In this document: one piece after another, positions 1 to 6,480 of the stretch
Layout of the letters: the number at the start of each line of letters is the position of its first letter
Position numbering within the stretch: the first letter of the stretch is position 1
Origin: an uncultured Eubacterium sp.
GTDB taxonomy: Bacteria > Bacillota_A > Clostridia > Lachnospirales > Lachnospiraceae
Direction of reading: 5' to 3'
Length of the DNA stretch: 8,831 nucleotides
Assembly (NCBI GenBank): GCA_948759685.1
Contig: CAQBGY010000123.1
Location: 1-8,831 of the forward strand
Notes under the pieces: generated by a model
Seen by the model: the letters and a program-made list of their open reading frames with translations, nothing else
Told to the model about the DNA's origin: nothing
Database searches by the model: none
Position numbers and translations under genes: made by a program

Positions 1-174
1 ATAAAGTACCGGGACGCTGGGAAGATCGCCGCTGTTTTCTATATTTGCAAGATACCGGGGATCAATACTGACTTGTTCAGCCAATGCCCTGTGGGACAAT
101 CCCAATGCTTTCCGCGCTTCTTTGATGTCCGCTCCAAGCGTTTCAAAACCGGGATATTCTGTTCCTTTCGCCAT
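1..174 (-). CDS. XRE-family helix-turn-helix regulator, N-terminal part (cut by window edge)
   Basis: I translated 58 codons on the minus strand, open to the window edge. The start is the ATG at 174-172, chosen because AAAGGGGTGA lies just upstream (181-190 on the plus strand). The peptide begins MAKGTEYPGF and contains a Cro/C1-type helix-turn-helix at about residues 13-52: IKEARKALGLSHRALAEQ, then a recognition part ending in DPRYLANIENSG. That DPRYLANIEN form is typical of small XRE regulators often found in integrative conjugative elements of gut Clostridia; this is family knowledge recalled from memory, not a search. It is a likely DNA-binding repressor. The C-terminal part lies outside the window, so length and any second domain are unknown. 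It lies 99 bp beyond the MocR gene on the same strand and may be read from that transcript or from its own promoter. The HTH call is firm; the mobile-element link is inference. Confidence 0.85.
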   Translation of the reverse strand, partial: MAKGTEYPGFETLGADIKEARKALGLSHRALAEQVSIDPRYLANIENSGDLPSVPVLY

Positions 175-197
175 ATCATTTCACCCCTTTACATTGT

Positions 198-211
198 ATA
201 GTTCATACTAT
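198..211. promoter_or_regulatory. Inverted repeat upstream of the XRE gene, possible operator
   Basis: ATAGT-TCAT-ACTAT is a perfect 5-bp inverted repeat with a 4-bp spacer, centred about 30 bp upstream of the XRE start codon and just ahead of its ribosome binding site. Small XRE repressors commonly bind such palindromes in their own promoters, so this is a candidate autoregulatory site. A second inverted repeat, GTAATA-N8-TATTAC, lies at 226-245. Both are short and AT-rich and could be chance. Confidence 0.35.
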
Positions 212-247
212 GCGCGGGGAATGACGTAATATGCACTTTTATTACAG

Positions 248-272
248 TTTATAATTCCTGTTGTCGTGTCAA
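248..272 (-). promoter_or_regulatory. Weak candidate promoter for the XRE gene
   Basis: On the minus strand a perfect TTGACA (272-267) lies just past the MocR stop codon, followed by TATAAA at 253-248. The spacing is only 13 bp, well below the usual 16-18, so this pair may not work as written. A TGTAAT at 246-241 is 20 bp from the -35, which is too long. The XRE gene may have its own start here or be read through from the MocR gene. Confidence 0.25.
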
Positions 273-273
273 C

Positions 274-1683
274 TCAAATGATAAATTCCTCCCGCTGGAT
301 CACCGTCTGATTTTCCTTTATAAGCGTTTGAATAATCTGCAAACCGTTTTCCAGATCGGCCATTGTCCGGGGGGAGCAGGTAGCCAGCCGGATCGCGGCG
401 AATTGGGCGGTATTCCCCACCGCAAAACGGTCTGAACACAATACCTTTACGCCGTGATTTTTTGCCTGCACTTCAAAGTTGTAGCCGTTGCAGCCTGCGG
501 GGAGCGGAAGCCACCTAAAGAAGCTGTACGGATTCGTTGGCGGCTGTTCTGGAAAGTATCTGGTATACAGGCGGCCCCGTTCCTCTGACAGCATACACTT
601 CTTGTCGATGATCTCCCGCGCGGCCCCGCCTGCAATCAGCTCACTTGCAATCTCCGCGTTGAGCAGCGGGATTTTCAGGTTAATGTTATTGGCCGTATTC
701 AAAAAGGTTTTCTGGAAGCGGTGCGGAAACACCAGATAAGCGATCCGCAGCCCGGCAGACAGGGATTTTGAAATTCCGTTCAGGTAAATGGTGTGCGCGG
801 GGATCATGGTTGCCATCGGCGGGATTTTATCGTCCGCGATAAAGCCGTAGGTATCATCTTCAATCAGAACCATGTCCTGACTGCTGATAATCTGGCTGAT
901 TGCTTTCCGGCGCTCTGACGGCATGGTGATCCCCGTGGGATTTGTGCAGGAGGGCATTAAATAAATCCCCTTTATTTCATGCAGCTTCCTCTGCTTTTCC
1001 AGCGCGTCCGGCAGCATACCCTGTCCGTCGGCCTCTATCGGTATCAACTGGATATTAAGCTGCTTTGCAAGAGTGATGAAATTGGAATAAGTATAGATAT
1101 CAGTGGCAATCTTATCTCCGGCCCGAAACAGGGAAAGAAGCGCAATCGCCAGCGCGTTTTGTGTACCGGACGTTAAAATAATATCCTCCATAGCGGCGTT
1201 GATCTGGAACTCGGCAAGCCATTTCTGCGCGACCTGTTTATGGTGGGCTGTCCCCAAGGTAAAGCTGAACTCAAATAGCTTTTCCGACTTCGGGCCTTGC
1301 AGGATTGCCCGTGCGGTATCGGCCACAATGGAATTGAACTGATAGTAGGGCTTGATGGGGCCAAGGTCTATGTACTCCGCTTCCTCCTGCGTGTCTGGAT
1401 TCGGCAGGGCCGCATTGGGGGAAACATACGTCCCGCTTCCCACCGCCGCATAGATTAAGCCTTTTGTTTCGCACAGCTTAAAGGCGCGGGTGATGGTACT
1501 TAAATTCACGTCCAGAAAGTCCGCTAATTCCCGCTGCGGCGGCAGCTTTGTTTTGGGCGGAAGCCTCCCGCTTAAAATGTCCTGTTCCAAAAGCTCTGAA
1601 AGGGATATATACATCGGGAATTTTAACAGGGCCTTGCTCGGCTTCCATGTAAGCGGATAATCTTCAAACGAGTTTACAGGCAT
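274..1683 (-). CDS. MocR-family regulator (GntR HTH fused to class I aminotransferase domain)
   Basis: A 469-residue PLP-dependent transcription factor. An upstream in-frame ATG exists at 1746, but I choose 1683 because AAGGAGGT (1689-1696) is ideally placed and 1746 lies inside the promoter -35. Residues 26-88 form a GntR winged helix: ISLSELLEQDILSGRLPP, the PQRELADFLDVN helix-turn-helix, and the wing VGSGTYVS. Residues ~105-460 are a fold-type I aminotransferase domain with the PLP-site elements intact: N248-P249 in TNPTG, D276 in IEDDTYGF, Schiff-base lysine K306 in GISKSLSAGLR, and R432 in the C-terminal part. MocR proteins use PLP or a PLP-amino acid adduct as effector and control genes for vitamin B6, GABA, taurine or related metabolism, often divergently transcribed. 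Here the divergent target would be the six-gene operon starting at 1797. No decay is visible. The family is certain; the regulated pathway is not known. Confidence 0.93.
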   Translation of the reverse strand: MPVNSFEDYPLTWKPSKALLKFPMYISLSELLEQDILSGRLPPKTKLPPQRELADFLDVNLSTITRAFKLCETKGLIYAAVGSGTYVSPNAALPNPDTQEEAEYIDLGPIKPYYQFNSIVADTARAILQGPKSEKLFEFSFTLGTAHHKQVAQKWLAEFQINAAMEDIILTSGTQNALAIALLSLFRAGDKIATDIYTYSNFITLAKQLNIQLIPIEADGQGMLPDALEKQRKLHEIKGIYLMPSCTNPTGITMPSERRKAISQIISSQDMVLIEDDTYGFIADDKIPPMATMIPAHTIYLNGISKSLSAGLRIAYLVFPHRFQKTFLNTANNINLKIPLLNAEIASELIAGGAAREIIDKKCMLSEERGRLYTRYFPEQPPTNPYSFFRWLPLPAGCNGYNFEVQAKNHGVKVLCSDRFAVGNTAQFAAIRLATCSPRTMADLENGLQIIQTLIKENQTVIQREEFII

Positions 1684-1688
1684 AGCGC

Positions 1689-1696
1689 ACCTCCTT
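1689..1696 (-). promoter_or_regulatory. Ribosome binding site that fixes the MocR start
   Basis: AAGGAGGT on the minus strand, followed 5 bases later by ATG at 1683. It is a near-perfect anti-16S match and supports M22 of the longest open frame as the true start, shortening the protein from 490 to 469 residues. Confidence 0.85.
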
Positions 1697-1717
1697 AAAA
1701 ACATTGTCTTGCATACA

Positions 1718-1746
1718 ATTCTACTATTGAAACCGTACAAAGTCAA
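1718..1746 (-). promoter_or_regulatory. Sigma-70/SigA-type promoter of the MocR gene
   Basis: On the minus strand TTGACT (1746-1741) and TAGAAT (1723-1718) are separated by exactly 17 bp, a strong match to the housekeeping consensus. Transcription would start near 1711, about 28 bases ahead of the start codon. It is the best promoter in the window. An ATTGT-N7-ACAAT inverted repeat (1703-1719) overlaps the -10 and start region and could serve as an operator. Confidence 0.75.
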
Positions 1747-1752
1747 TGCTAC

Positions 1753-1774
1753 TGTTATAATTGTTATGATTATA
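1753..1774 (+). promoter_or_regulatory. Extended -10 promoter of the operon, inside a palindrome
   Basis: TGTTATAAT at 1753-1761 is an extended -10 element (TG-N-TATAAT). No good -35 is found 16-18 bp upstream; the nearest TTGAAA (1727-1732) is 23 bp away. An extended -10 with a poor -35 is typical of promoters that need an activator. The -10 is also one arm of TATAAT-N7-ATTATA (1756-1774), a perfect inverted repeat that could bind the MocR or Lrp protein. It would drive the genes from 1797 onward. Confidence 0.55.
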
Positions 1775-1796
1775 TGCAGCGCAAGGAGGTAAGAAC

Positions 1797-2291
1797 ATGG
1801 AACAAGTAATCAGGGAGCAGCTTCTTCACATGTTGGAGAACAATAGTAAACTGACAGAACATGAAATTGCAATTATGCTGGGGATTTCGGAAGAAGAAGT
1901 CCAAAGGGAAATAGCCGGTCTGGAAAAAGCGCATGTGATCTGTGGCTACCATACATTGATTGACTGGAACAAAGTCAATGATGATGATGTGACCGCTTTG
2001 GTAGAGCTGCGTGTTACGCCGCAGGGCGGCGAGGGCTATCAAAAGCTGGCAGAGAAAATCAATGCCTATCCGCAGGTAGTGACGCTGTACTTAATGTCCG
2101 GGGCTTACGATTTTCTTGTCATGGTAAAGGGGAAAACACTGAAAGAAATATCCCTTTTCGTGTCGGGAAAGCTGGCCTCCATTGAGGAAGTCCAGAGTAC
2201 CACTACCCATTTCACGCTGACAAAATATAAGGAGCTGGGCGTGAGCTTTGAGGCAAAGCAGGCGGACGAAAGAATGGTGGTGACGCCATGA
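1797..2291 (+). CDS. Lrp/AsnC-family transcriptional regulator
   Basis: A 164-residue protein of normal Lrp/AsnC length. Residues ~1-55 hold the N-terminal helix-turn-helix (NNSKLTEHEIAIMLGISEEE, then VQREIAGLEKAHVI with a GYHT turn). Residues ~65-150 are the RAM/AsnC ligand-binding domain: VTALVELRV, the YPQVVTLYLMSGAYDFLV core and a final strand around TTTHFTLTKYKE. Such proteins form dimers and octamers and sense amino acids. AAGGAGGT at 1783-1790 precedes the ATG. The stop overlaps the next gene's start (ATGA, 2288-2291), so it is translationally coupled to an aminotransferase. An Lrp gene directly ahead of a class I aminotransferase is a recurring pair in Bacillota (compare yugG-yugH of Bacillus subtilis). 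It probably regulates this operon and its own promoter. The effector amino acid is not known. Confidence 0.92.
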   Translation: MEQVIREQLLHMLENNSKLTEHEIAIMLGISEEEVQREIAGLEKAHVICGYHTLIDWNKVNDDDVTALVELRVTPQGGEGYQKLAEKINAYPQVVTLYLMSGAYDFLVMVKGKTLKEISLFVSGKLASIEEVQSTTTHFTLTKYKELGVSFEAKQADERMVVTP

Positions 2292-3451
2292 AGGAAAAGC
2301 TGTCACAAAAAGTATTGAACCTAAAATCTTCCGGCATACGGGCCTTTTTTGATATGGCGAACGAAATTCCCGACGTGATTTCCCTCGGCGTCGGGGAACC
2401 GGATTTTGATACCCCGTGGCATATCCGGGAGGCAGGCATACAGGCGTTGCAGTCCGGCAAAACCTTTTATACGTCCAATGCGGGGCTGCAAGAACTTCGG
2501 GCTGCAATCAGCAGCTACACCAAACGGAAAACCGGGCTTACTTACAATCCTGAAAACCAGATCATTGTCACGGTTGGCGGCAGCGAGGCCATTGACCTTG
2601 CGCTGCGGGCGCTGCTTAATGCAGGGGACGAAGTGATCTATCTGGAACCGGGCTTTGTTTCCTATTACCCCTGTATTAAGCTGGCTGACGGCGTTCCCGT
2701 CCCAATCCGCTTGACAGAGGAAAACCGGTTCCGTCTGAAGCCGGAGCAGTTGGAGGCGGCGGTTACACCCAAAAGCAAGGTGCTGATCCTGTCATACCCC
2801 AACAATCCGACCGGGGCCGTGATGGAAAAGGAGGATTTGGAAGCCCTGTTACCTGTCATTCAGAAACACGATTTGATTGTTATATCCGATGAAATATACG
2901 GGGAGCTTACCTATGGCGTGAAGCATTGTAGTATCGCCGGATTGCCCGGCATGGAACAACGAACCATAATTATCAACGGTTTTTCCAAGAGCTTTGCCAT
3001 GACCGGCTGGCGGCTGGGGTACGCGCTGGGAAACCATGAGATTATCGAACAGATGGTAAAAATCCATCAGTTTGCGGTAATGTGTGCACCTACCATCAGC
3101 CAGTATGCGGCCATCGAAGCGATGGAACAGGGGGACGGGGATATAGAAGCCATGCGTGAATCCTACGACCAGAGAAGAAAATTCCTCTACCATGAGCTGC
3201 AAAGGCTGGGCCTGCCCTGTTTTGAACCGCAGGGAGCATTTTATATGTTCCCCAATATCCGGGAGTTTGGTTTATCCAGCGGCGAATTTGCGTTGAAGCT
3301 GCTGAAAGAGGAAAAGGTGGCGGTTGTCCCCGGCGATTCCTTTGGTGAGTGTGGGGAGGGCTTTGTACGGATTTCCTATGCGGCTTCCCTGCAAAACCTG
3401 AAAGAAGCCGTCAACCGGATTTTCCGGTTCCTGTCCCGGTACCGGACTTAG
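2288..3451 (+). CDS. Class I/II PLP-dependent aminotransferase (aspartate/alanine/aromatic type)
   Basis: A 387-residue cytosolic enzyme, full length for the family. Fold-type I motifs appear in order: LGVGEPDFDTP (33-43), YTSNAGLQELRAAI (61-74), GGSEAIDLALRA (97-108), YPNNPTG (170-176, PLP-binding asparagine), SDEIYGELTY (200-209), GFSKSFAMTGWRLGYA (231-246, Schiff-base lysine K234) and RISYA (361-365, R361 for the substrate carboxylate). All expected catalytic residues are present. It transfers an amino group between an amino acid and a 2-oxoacid. The sequence resembles the YugH/PatA/AspC-like group, which accepts aspartate, alanine or aromatic amino acids; I cannot separate these by eye. 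The start overlaps the Lrp stop by four bases with no strong ribosome site, so it is probably made by coupled translation. A HisC-like enzyme follows after 13 bases. Confidence 0.92.
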   Translation: MKEKLSQKVLNLKSSGIRAFFDMANEIPDVISLGVGEPDFDTPWHIREAGIQALQSGKTFYTSNAGLQELRAAISSYTKRKTGLTYNPENQIIVTVGGSEAIDLALRALLNAGDEVIYLEPGFVSYYPCIKLADGVPVPIRLTEENRFRLKPEQLEAAVTPKSKVLILSYPNNPTGAVMEKEDLEALLPVIQKHDLIVISDEIYGELTYGVKHCSIAGLPGMEQRTIIINGFSKSFAMTGWRLGYALGNHEIIEQMVKIHQFAVMCAPTISQYAAIEAMEQGDGDIEAMRESYDQRRKFLYHELQRLGLPCFEPQGAFYMFPNIREFGLSSGEFALKLLKEEKVAVVPGDSFGECGEGFVRISYAASLQNLKEAVNRIFRFLSRYRT

Positions 3452-3464
3452 AAAGGGGCTGCTT

Positions 3465-4562
3465 ATGAAAACGTGGGAAAAGAATATCCGCCAAGTGCTT
3501 CCCTACATACCGGGCGAACAGCCCAAACAGGCGGACATCATCAAACTGAATACGAATGAGAATCCCTACCCGCCCTCTCCCCGTGTGGCCGAAACACTGG
3601 AACAATTCCAGACAGGGGAACTCCGGCTATATCCCGACCCGGATTCTAATATTCTGGTGGAGGCCCTTGCGGATTTCTACCAGATTGACCGTAGCCGGAT
3701 ATTTGTAGGTGTCGGCTCTGACGATGTGCTGGCCGTATCATTTCTGACCTTTTTTAATTCCGGGAAACCTGTGCTGTTCCCGGATATTACCTATTCCTTT
3801 TATGACGTGTGGGCGCGGCTGTTTCAGATACCGTTTGAGCAGATTCCCTTAGACGGTGAATTTCAGATCAGGAAAAGTGATTATTTCCGGGAGAACGGAG
3901 GCGTAGTCTTTCCTAACCCCAACGCCCCCACAGGGATATTGATGGGCTTACCGGAGATAGAGGATATTATCAGCCACAATCAGGACGTGGTGGTGATCGT
4001 GGACGAGGCTTATATTGATTTCGGCGGCATATCCGCGTTCCCGCTGCTGGATAAATACGATAACCTGCTGATTATCCAGACCGTTTCAAAATCCCGCGCC
4101 CTTGCCGGCCTGCGTGTCGGCTATGCGTTTGGAAGCCCGCAGCTTATCAGCTACTTAAACGATGTCAGGAACTCCTTTAACTCTTATACCATGAACCGCC
4201 TGACGCAAACACTGGGCGCGGCGGCAGTCCGGGACAGGGAATACTTTGAGCGAACAAACGCCCTGATTATCGCAACCAGAGAGCGTATAAAGCGGGAATT
4301 GAAGCAGTTAGGCTTTTCCTTTCAGGATTCCAAAAGCAATTTTCTGTTCGTTACGCACCCGTCTGTAAAGGCCGGTGTGATTTACGAAAGCCTGCGGGCC
4401 GCTGGGATTTATGTGCGCCATTTTTCCAAGCCGGAGCGCATTTCCGATTACCTCCGTATTGCGGTGGGAACGGATCAGGAAATGGACTGTCTGCTGATAA
4501 AGCTAAAAGAGATATTACAACAACATGGTGACTTGCACGGAAACATAGGAGAATGTCAATGA
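3465..4562 (+). CDS. hisC: HisC-like aminotransferase (histidinol-phosphate transaminase family)
   Basis: A 365-residue enzyme of HisC family length with the family signatures: KLNTNENPYPPSP (27-39), LYPDPDSNILVEALA (55-69), GVGSDDVL (82-89), FPNPNAPTG (149-157), IVDEAYIDFGG (178-188), TVSKSRALAGLRVGYAFG (206-223, Schiff-base lysine K209), SNFLFV (291-296) and RIAVG (331-335, substrate-carboxylate arginine). In histidine synthesis HisC converts imidazole acetol phosphate to histidinol phosphate with glutamate. Relatives act on phenylalanine or tyrosine, on threonine phosphate, or in natural-product pathways. No other histidine gene is in the window and its neighbours are another aminotransferase and transporters, so a role outside histidine synthesis is likely (inference). 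AAAGGGG at 3452-3458 is the ribosome site. The stop overlaps the following MATE start (ATGA, 4559-4562). The symbol marks the family, not a proven function. Confidence 0.85.
   Translation: MKTWEKNIRQVLPYIPGEQPKQADIIKLNTNENPYPPSPRVAETLEQFQTGELRLYPDPDSNILVEALADFYQIDRSRIFVGVGSDDVLAVSFLTFFNSGKPVLFPDITYSFYDVWARLFQIPFEQIPLDGEFQIRKSDYFRENGGVVFPNPNAPTGILMGLPEIEDIISHNQDVVVIVDEAYIDFGGISAFPLLDKYDNLLIIQTVSKSRALAGLRVGYAFGSPQLISYLNDVRNSFNSYTMNRLTQTLGAAAVRDREYFERTNALIIATRERIKRELKQLGFSFQDSKSNFLFVTHPSVKAGVIYESLRAAGIYVRHFSKPERISDYLRIAVGTDQEMDCLLIKLKEILQQHGDLHGNIGECQ
4547..4551 (+). promoter_or_regulatory. Ribosome binding site that sets the first MATE start at 4559
   Basis: AGGAG ends at 4551, one base before an in-frame ATG at 4553 and seven before the ATG at 4559. 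Only the second spacing suits initiation, so the protein should begin MKDLTQGSELK rather than MSMKDL. This also gives the ATGA overlap with the hisC-like stop. Confidence 0.75.
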
Positions 4563-5896
4563 AAGATTTAACACAGGGAAGCGAGCTGAAAACGATCTTT
4601 TACTTTTCCCTGCCGATTCTGGTAGGAAACTTATTTCAGCAGCTTTATAACGTGGCCGACAGCGTGATTGTCGGAAACTTTTTGGGGAAAGAAAGCCTTG
4701 CGGCGGTGGGATTCAGCTATCAGATCAATTTCCTGCTGATTGCGCTGTCCACGGGGATTTCTCTGGGCGCAAGCGTCCTGACCTCCCGTTACTTTGGAGC
4801 CAGAGATATGCGGCAGGTGAAAAAGGTGGTTGATACCGGCTTTCTGTTTTCAGCGGTTCTTTCCCTTGTCATAGCGGCAGCCGGTGCCTGCTTTTCCTAT
4901 CAGATTTTAGTGCTGTTCCGGGTGCCTGAAAATCTGCTGACGATAGCAGATACTTACTTGAAGATTATATTTATCGGTGTGATCCCCACATTCGCATACA
5001 ATTCCCTGACGAATATCCTTAGAGGCGTCGGGGATTCCAAGACACCGACTTATATTCTGATTGCGGCAACGCTTATCAATATCGTGCTGGATATTTTCTT
5101 CATTACCGCCCTGAAATGGGGTGTGGCCGGGGCTGCGGTTGCGACCGTGACCGCGCAGGCTTTTTCATTCATTACCTGTATGCTTTACATGCGGCGGCGT
5201 TACCCCGACCTGTTTATCCGACTTTGGGATTTACAGCTTGACCGCCACGAGTTGAAGAAAAGTCTGGTGATCGGAACGCCCGCCATGCTGCAACAGGTAT
5301 TTGTAAGCGTTGGTTTTATGTCCATACAGTTTCTAATCAATGGCTTTGGAACCGATTGTATGGCTGCGTATGCTGCGGCCTCCAAGGTGGATTCCTTTGC
5401 GGAAATGCCCGCCCTGAATTTGGGGCAGGCCATGACGAACTTTACCGCGCAGAACTACGGGGCCGGGAAAATTGACCGGGTAATCAGGGGCGGCAAATCG
5501 GCGCTGGCTATGGGGGTGGGTATCTCAATCCTCATATCCATTGTCATATGCCTGTTCCCGTCCCTCTTTATTTCCCTGTTCAACCGTGATCCCGGCGTTG
5601 TCCAGATCGGGAACGGCTACCTGCGGACGGTATCGGTATTCTATCTGATTTTTGCAGCTATGCAGATTTTGAACGGTCTGCTGCTGGGATATGGGAAAGC
5701 ACTGGTTCCCATGATTGCGTCAATCGGTTCCCTCTGTCTTTTACAGGTTCCCACGGCAATCCTGCTGTCTGGAACCGAATTGGCTTATCGCGGTATCTGG
5801 ATTGCCGCACCCGTGGGCTGGCTGGGTGGTCTGCTGATCCGCTTCCTGTATTTCCGGCATATTGCAAGGAAACAGGCAGCTCTAAAGGAGGCATAA
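4559..5896 (+). CDS. MATE-family multidrug/metabolite exporter, first copy
   Basis: A 445-residue integral membrane protein of normal MATE length. The N-terminus (DLTQGSELKTIFYFSLPILVGNLFQQLYNVADSV) is the typical start of bacterial MATE proteins, followed by IVGNFLGKESLAAVG in the first repeat. The second half repeats the pattern, with INGFGTDCMAAYAAASKVDSFAEMPALNLGQAMTNFTAQNYGAG as the matching signature (about residues 260-305). About twelve membrane segments fit the hydrophobic stretches. These proteins expel cationic or amphipathic compounds in exchange for sodium ions or protons. The closest types are the MepA/DinF-like Bacillota MATEs; the substrate is unknown. The stop of the hisC-like gene overlaps the start, and the S-component gene follows after 25 bases. 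Bases 5331-5448 are repeated almost exactly at 7834-7951, within a decayed copy. Confidence 0.92.
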   Translation: MKDLTQGSELKTIFYFSLPILVGNLFQQLYNVADSVIVGNFLGKESLAAVGFSYQINFLLIALSTGISLGASVLTSRYFGARDMRQVKKVVDTGFLFSAVLSLVIAAAGACFSYQILVLFRVPENLLTIADTYLKIIFIGVIPTFAYNSLTNILRGVGDSKTPTYILIAATLINIVLDIFFITALKWGVAGAAVATVTAQAFSFITCMLYMRRRYPDLFIRLWDLQLDRHELKKSLVIGTPAMLQQVFVSVGFMSIQFLINGFGTDCMAAYAAASKVDSFAEMPALNLGQAMTNFTAQNYGAGKIDRVIRGGKSALAMGVGISILISIVICLFPSLFISLFNRDPGVVQIGNGYLRTVSVFYLIFAAMQILNGLLLGYGKALVPMIASIGSLCLLQVPTAILLSGTELAYRGIWIAAPVGWLGGLLIRFLYFRHIARKQAALKEA

Positions 5897-5921
5897 ATTT
5901 TACACACAAGGAGGTTCCAAG

Positions 5922-6476
5922 ATGGAAAAGAAAATCACACTGAAACAAATTGCTATGGTTGGCGTTATGGCTGCGGCGGTCTATGTGGCTTCCGCGTTTC
6001 TGCAAATACCAATCCCCACGGCCATAGACAACACCCGCCTGCACATGGGAAATGTTATGTGCCTGCTTTCCGGCCTGCTCTTAGGGCCGGTACAGGGTGG
6101 GCTTGCGGCGGGGATCGGCTCCATGTTCTTTGACCTGACGAATCCGGCCTACATCACGTCCGCGCCGTTCACCTTTGTTTTTAAGTTTCTTATGGCGTGG
6201 ATTTGCGGCATGTTCGCATTTCACAAAAATTCCGGGATAAGCTCACACAAGCGGTATATTATCGGTTCGGCATTGGGCGCATTTGCCTATGTGCTTCTTT
6301 ATCTTTCAAAGAGCTACATCGAACACCGCTTCGTTTTGGGCCTGCCGTTGGAGGTCGTTATGATTACCCTGTCACAGAAAGCCGTTGTGTCCAGCGTCAA
6401 CGCCGTTGTATCTATTATCGTGGCTGTTCCGCTGGGGATCGCCCTGCGGCCTGCCGTAAGAAGATATTTGCAGTAA
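5922..6476 (+). CDS. ECF transporter S component (vitamin/cofactor uptake)
   Basis: A 184-residue, very hydrophobic protein with about five to six membrane segments (roughly 8-28, 42-62, 82-100, 112-130, 145-175). The short cationic N-terminus (MEKKITLKQIAMVGVMAAAVYVAS) and the LLLGPVQGGLAAGIGSMFFDL (52-72) and APFTFVFKFLMAW (81-93) segments match the substrate-binding S subunits of energy-coupling-factor transporters, in the PF07155/riboflavin-type group. AGGAGG at 5909-5914 is a strong ribosome site. S subunits bind one vitamin and work with shared EcfA, EcfA' and EcfT proteins. None of these is in the window, so it should use the cell's common ECF module. Members of this group serve riboflavin, hydroxymethylpyrimidine, pyridoxine, queuosine precursors and others. 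The PLP-linked neighbours make a B6 vitamer a reasonable guess, no more. The next MATE begins four bases after its stop. Confidence 0.82.
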   Translation: MEKKITLKQIAMVGVMAAAVYVASAFLQIPIPTAIDNTRLHMGNVMCLLSGLLLGPVQGGLAAGIGSMFFDLTNPAYITSAPFTFVFKFLMAWICGMFAFHKNSGISSHKRYIIGSALGAFAYVLLYLSKSYIEHRFVLGLPLEVVMITLSQKAVVSSVNAVVSIIVAVPLGIALRPAVRRYLQ

Positions 6477-6480
6477 GCCT

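Noticed and set aside
1684..1746. Upstream MocR start at 1746, adding 21 residues.
   Set aside because: The extra codons cover the promoter -10 and -35, lack a ribosome site, and the added peptide does not look like a MocR N-terminus.
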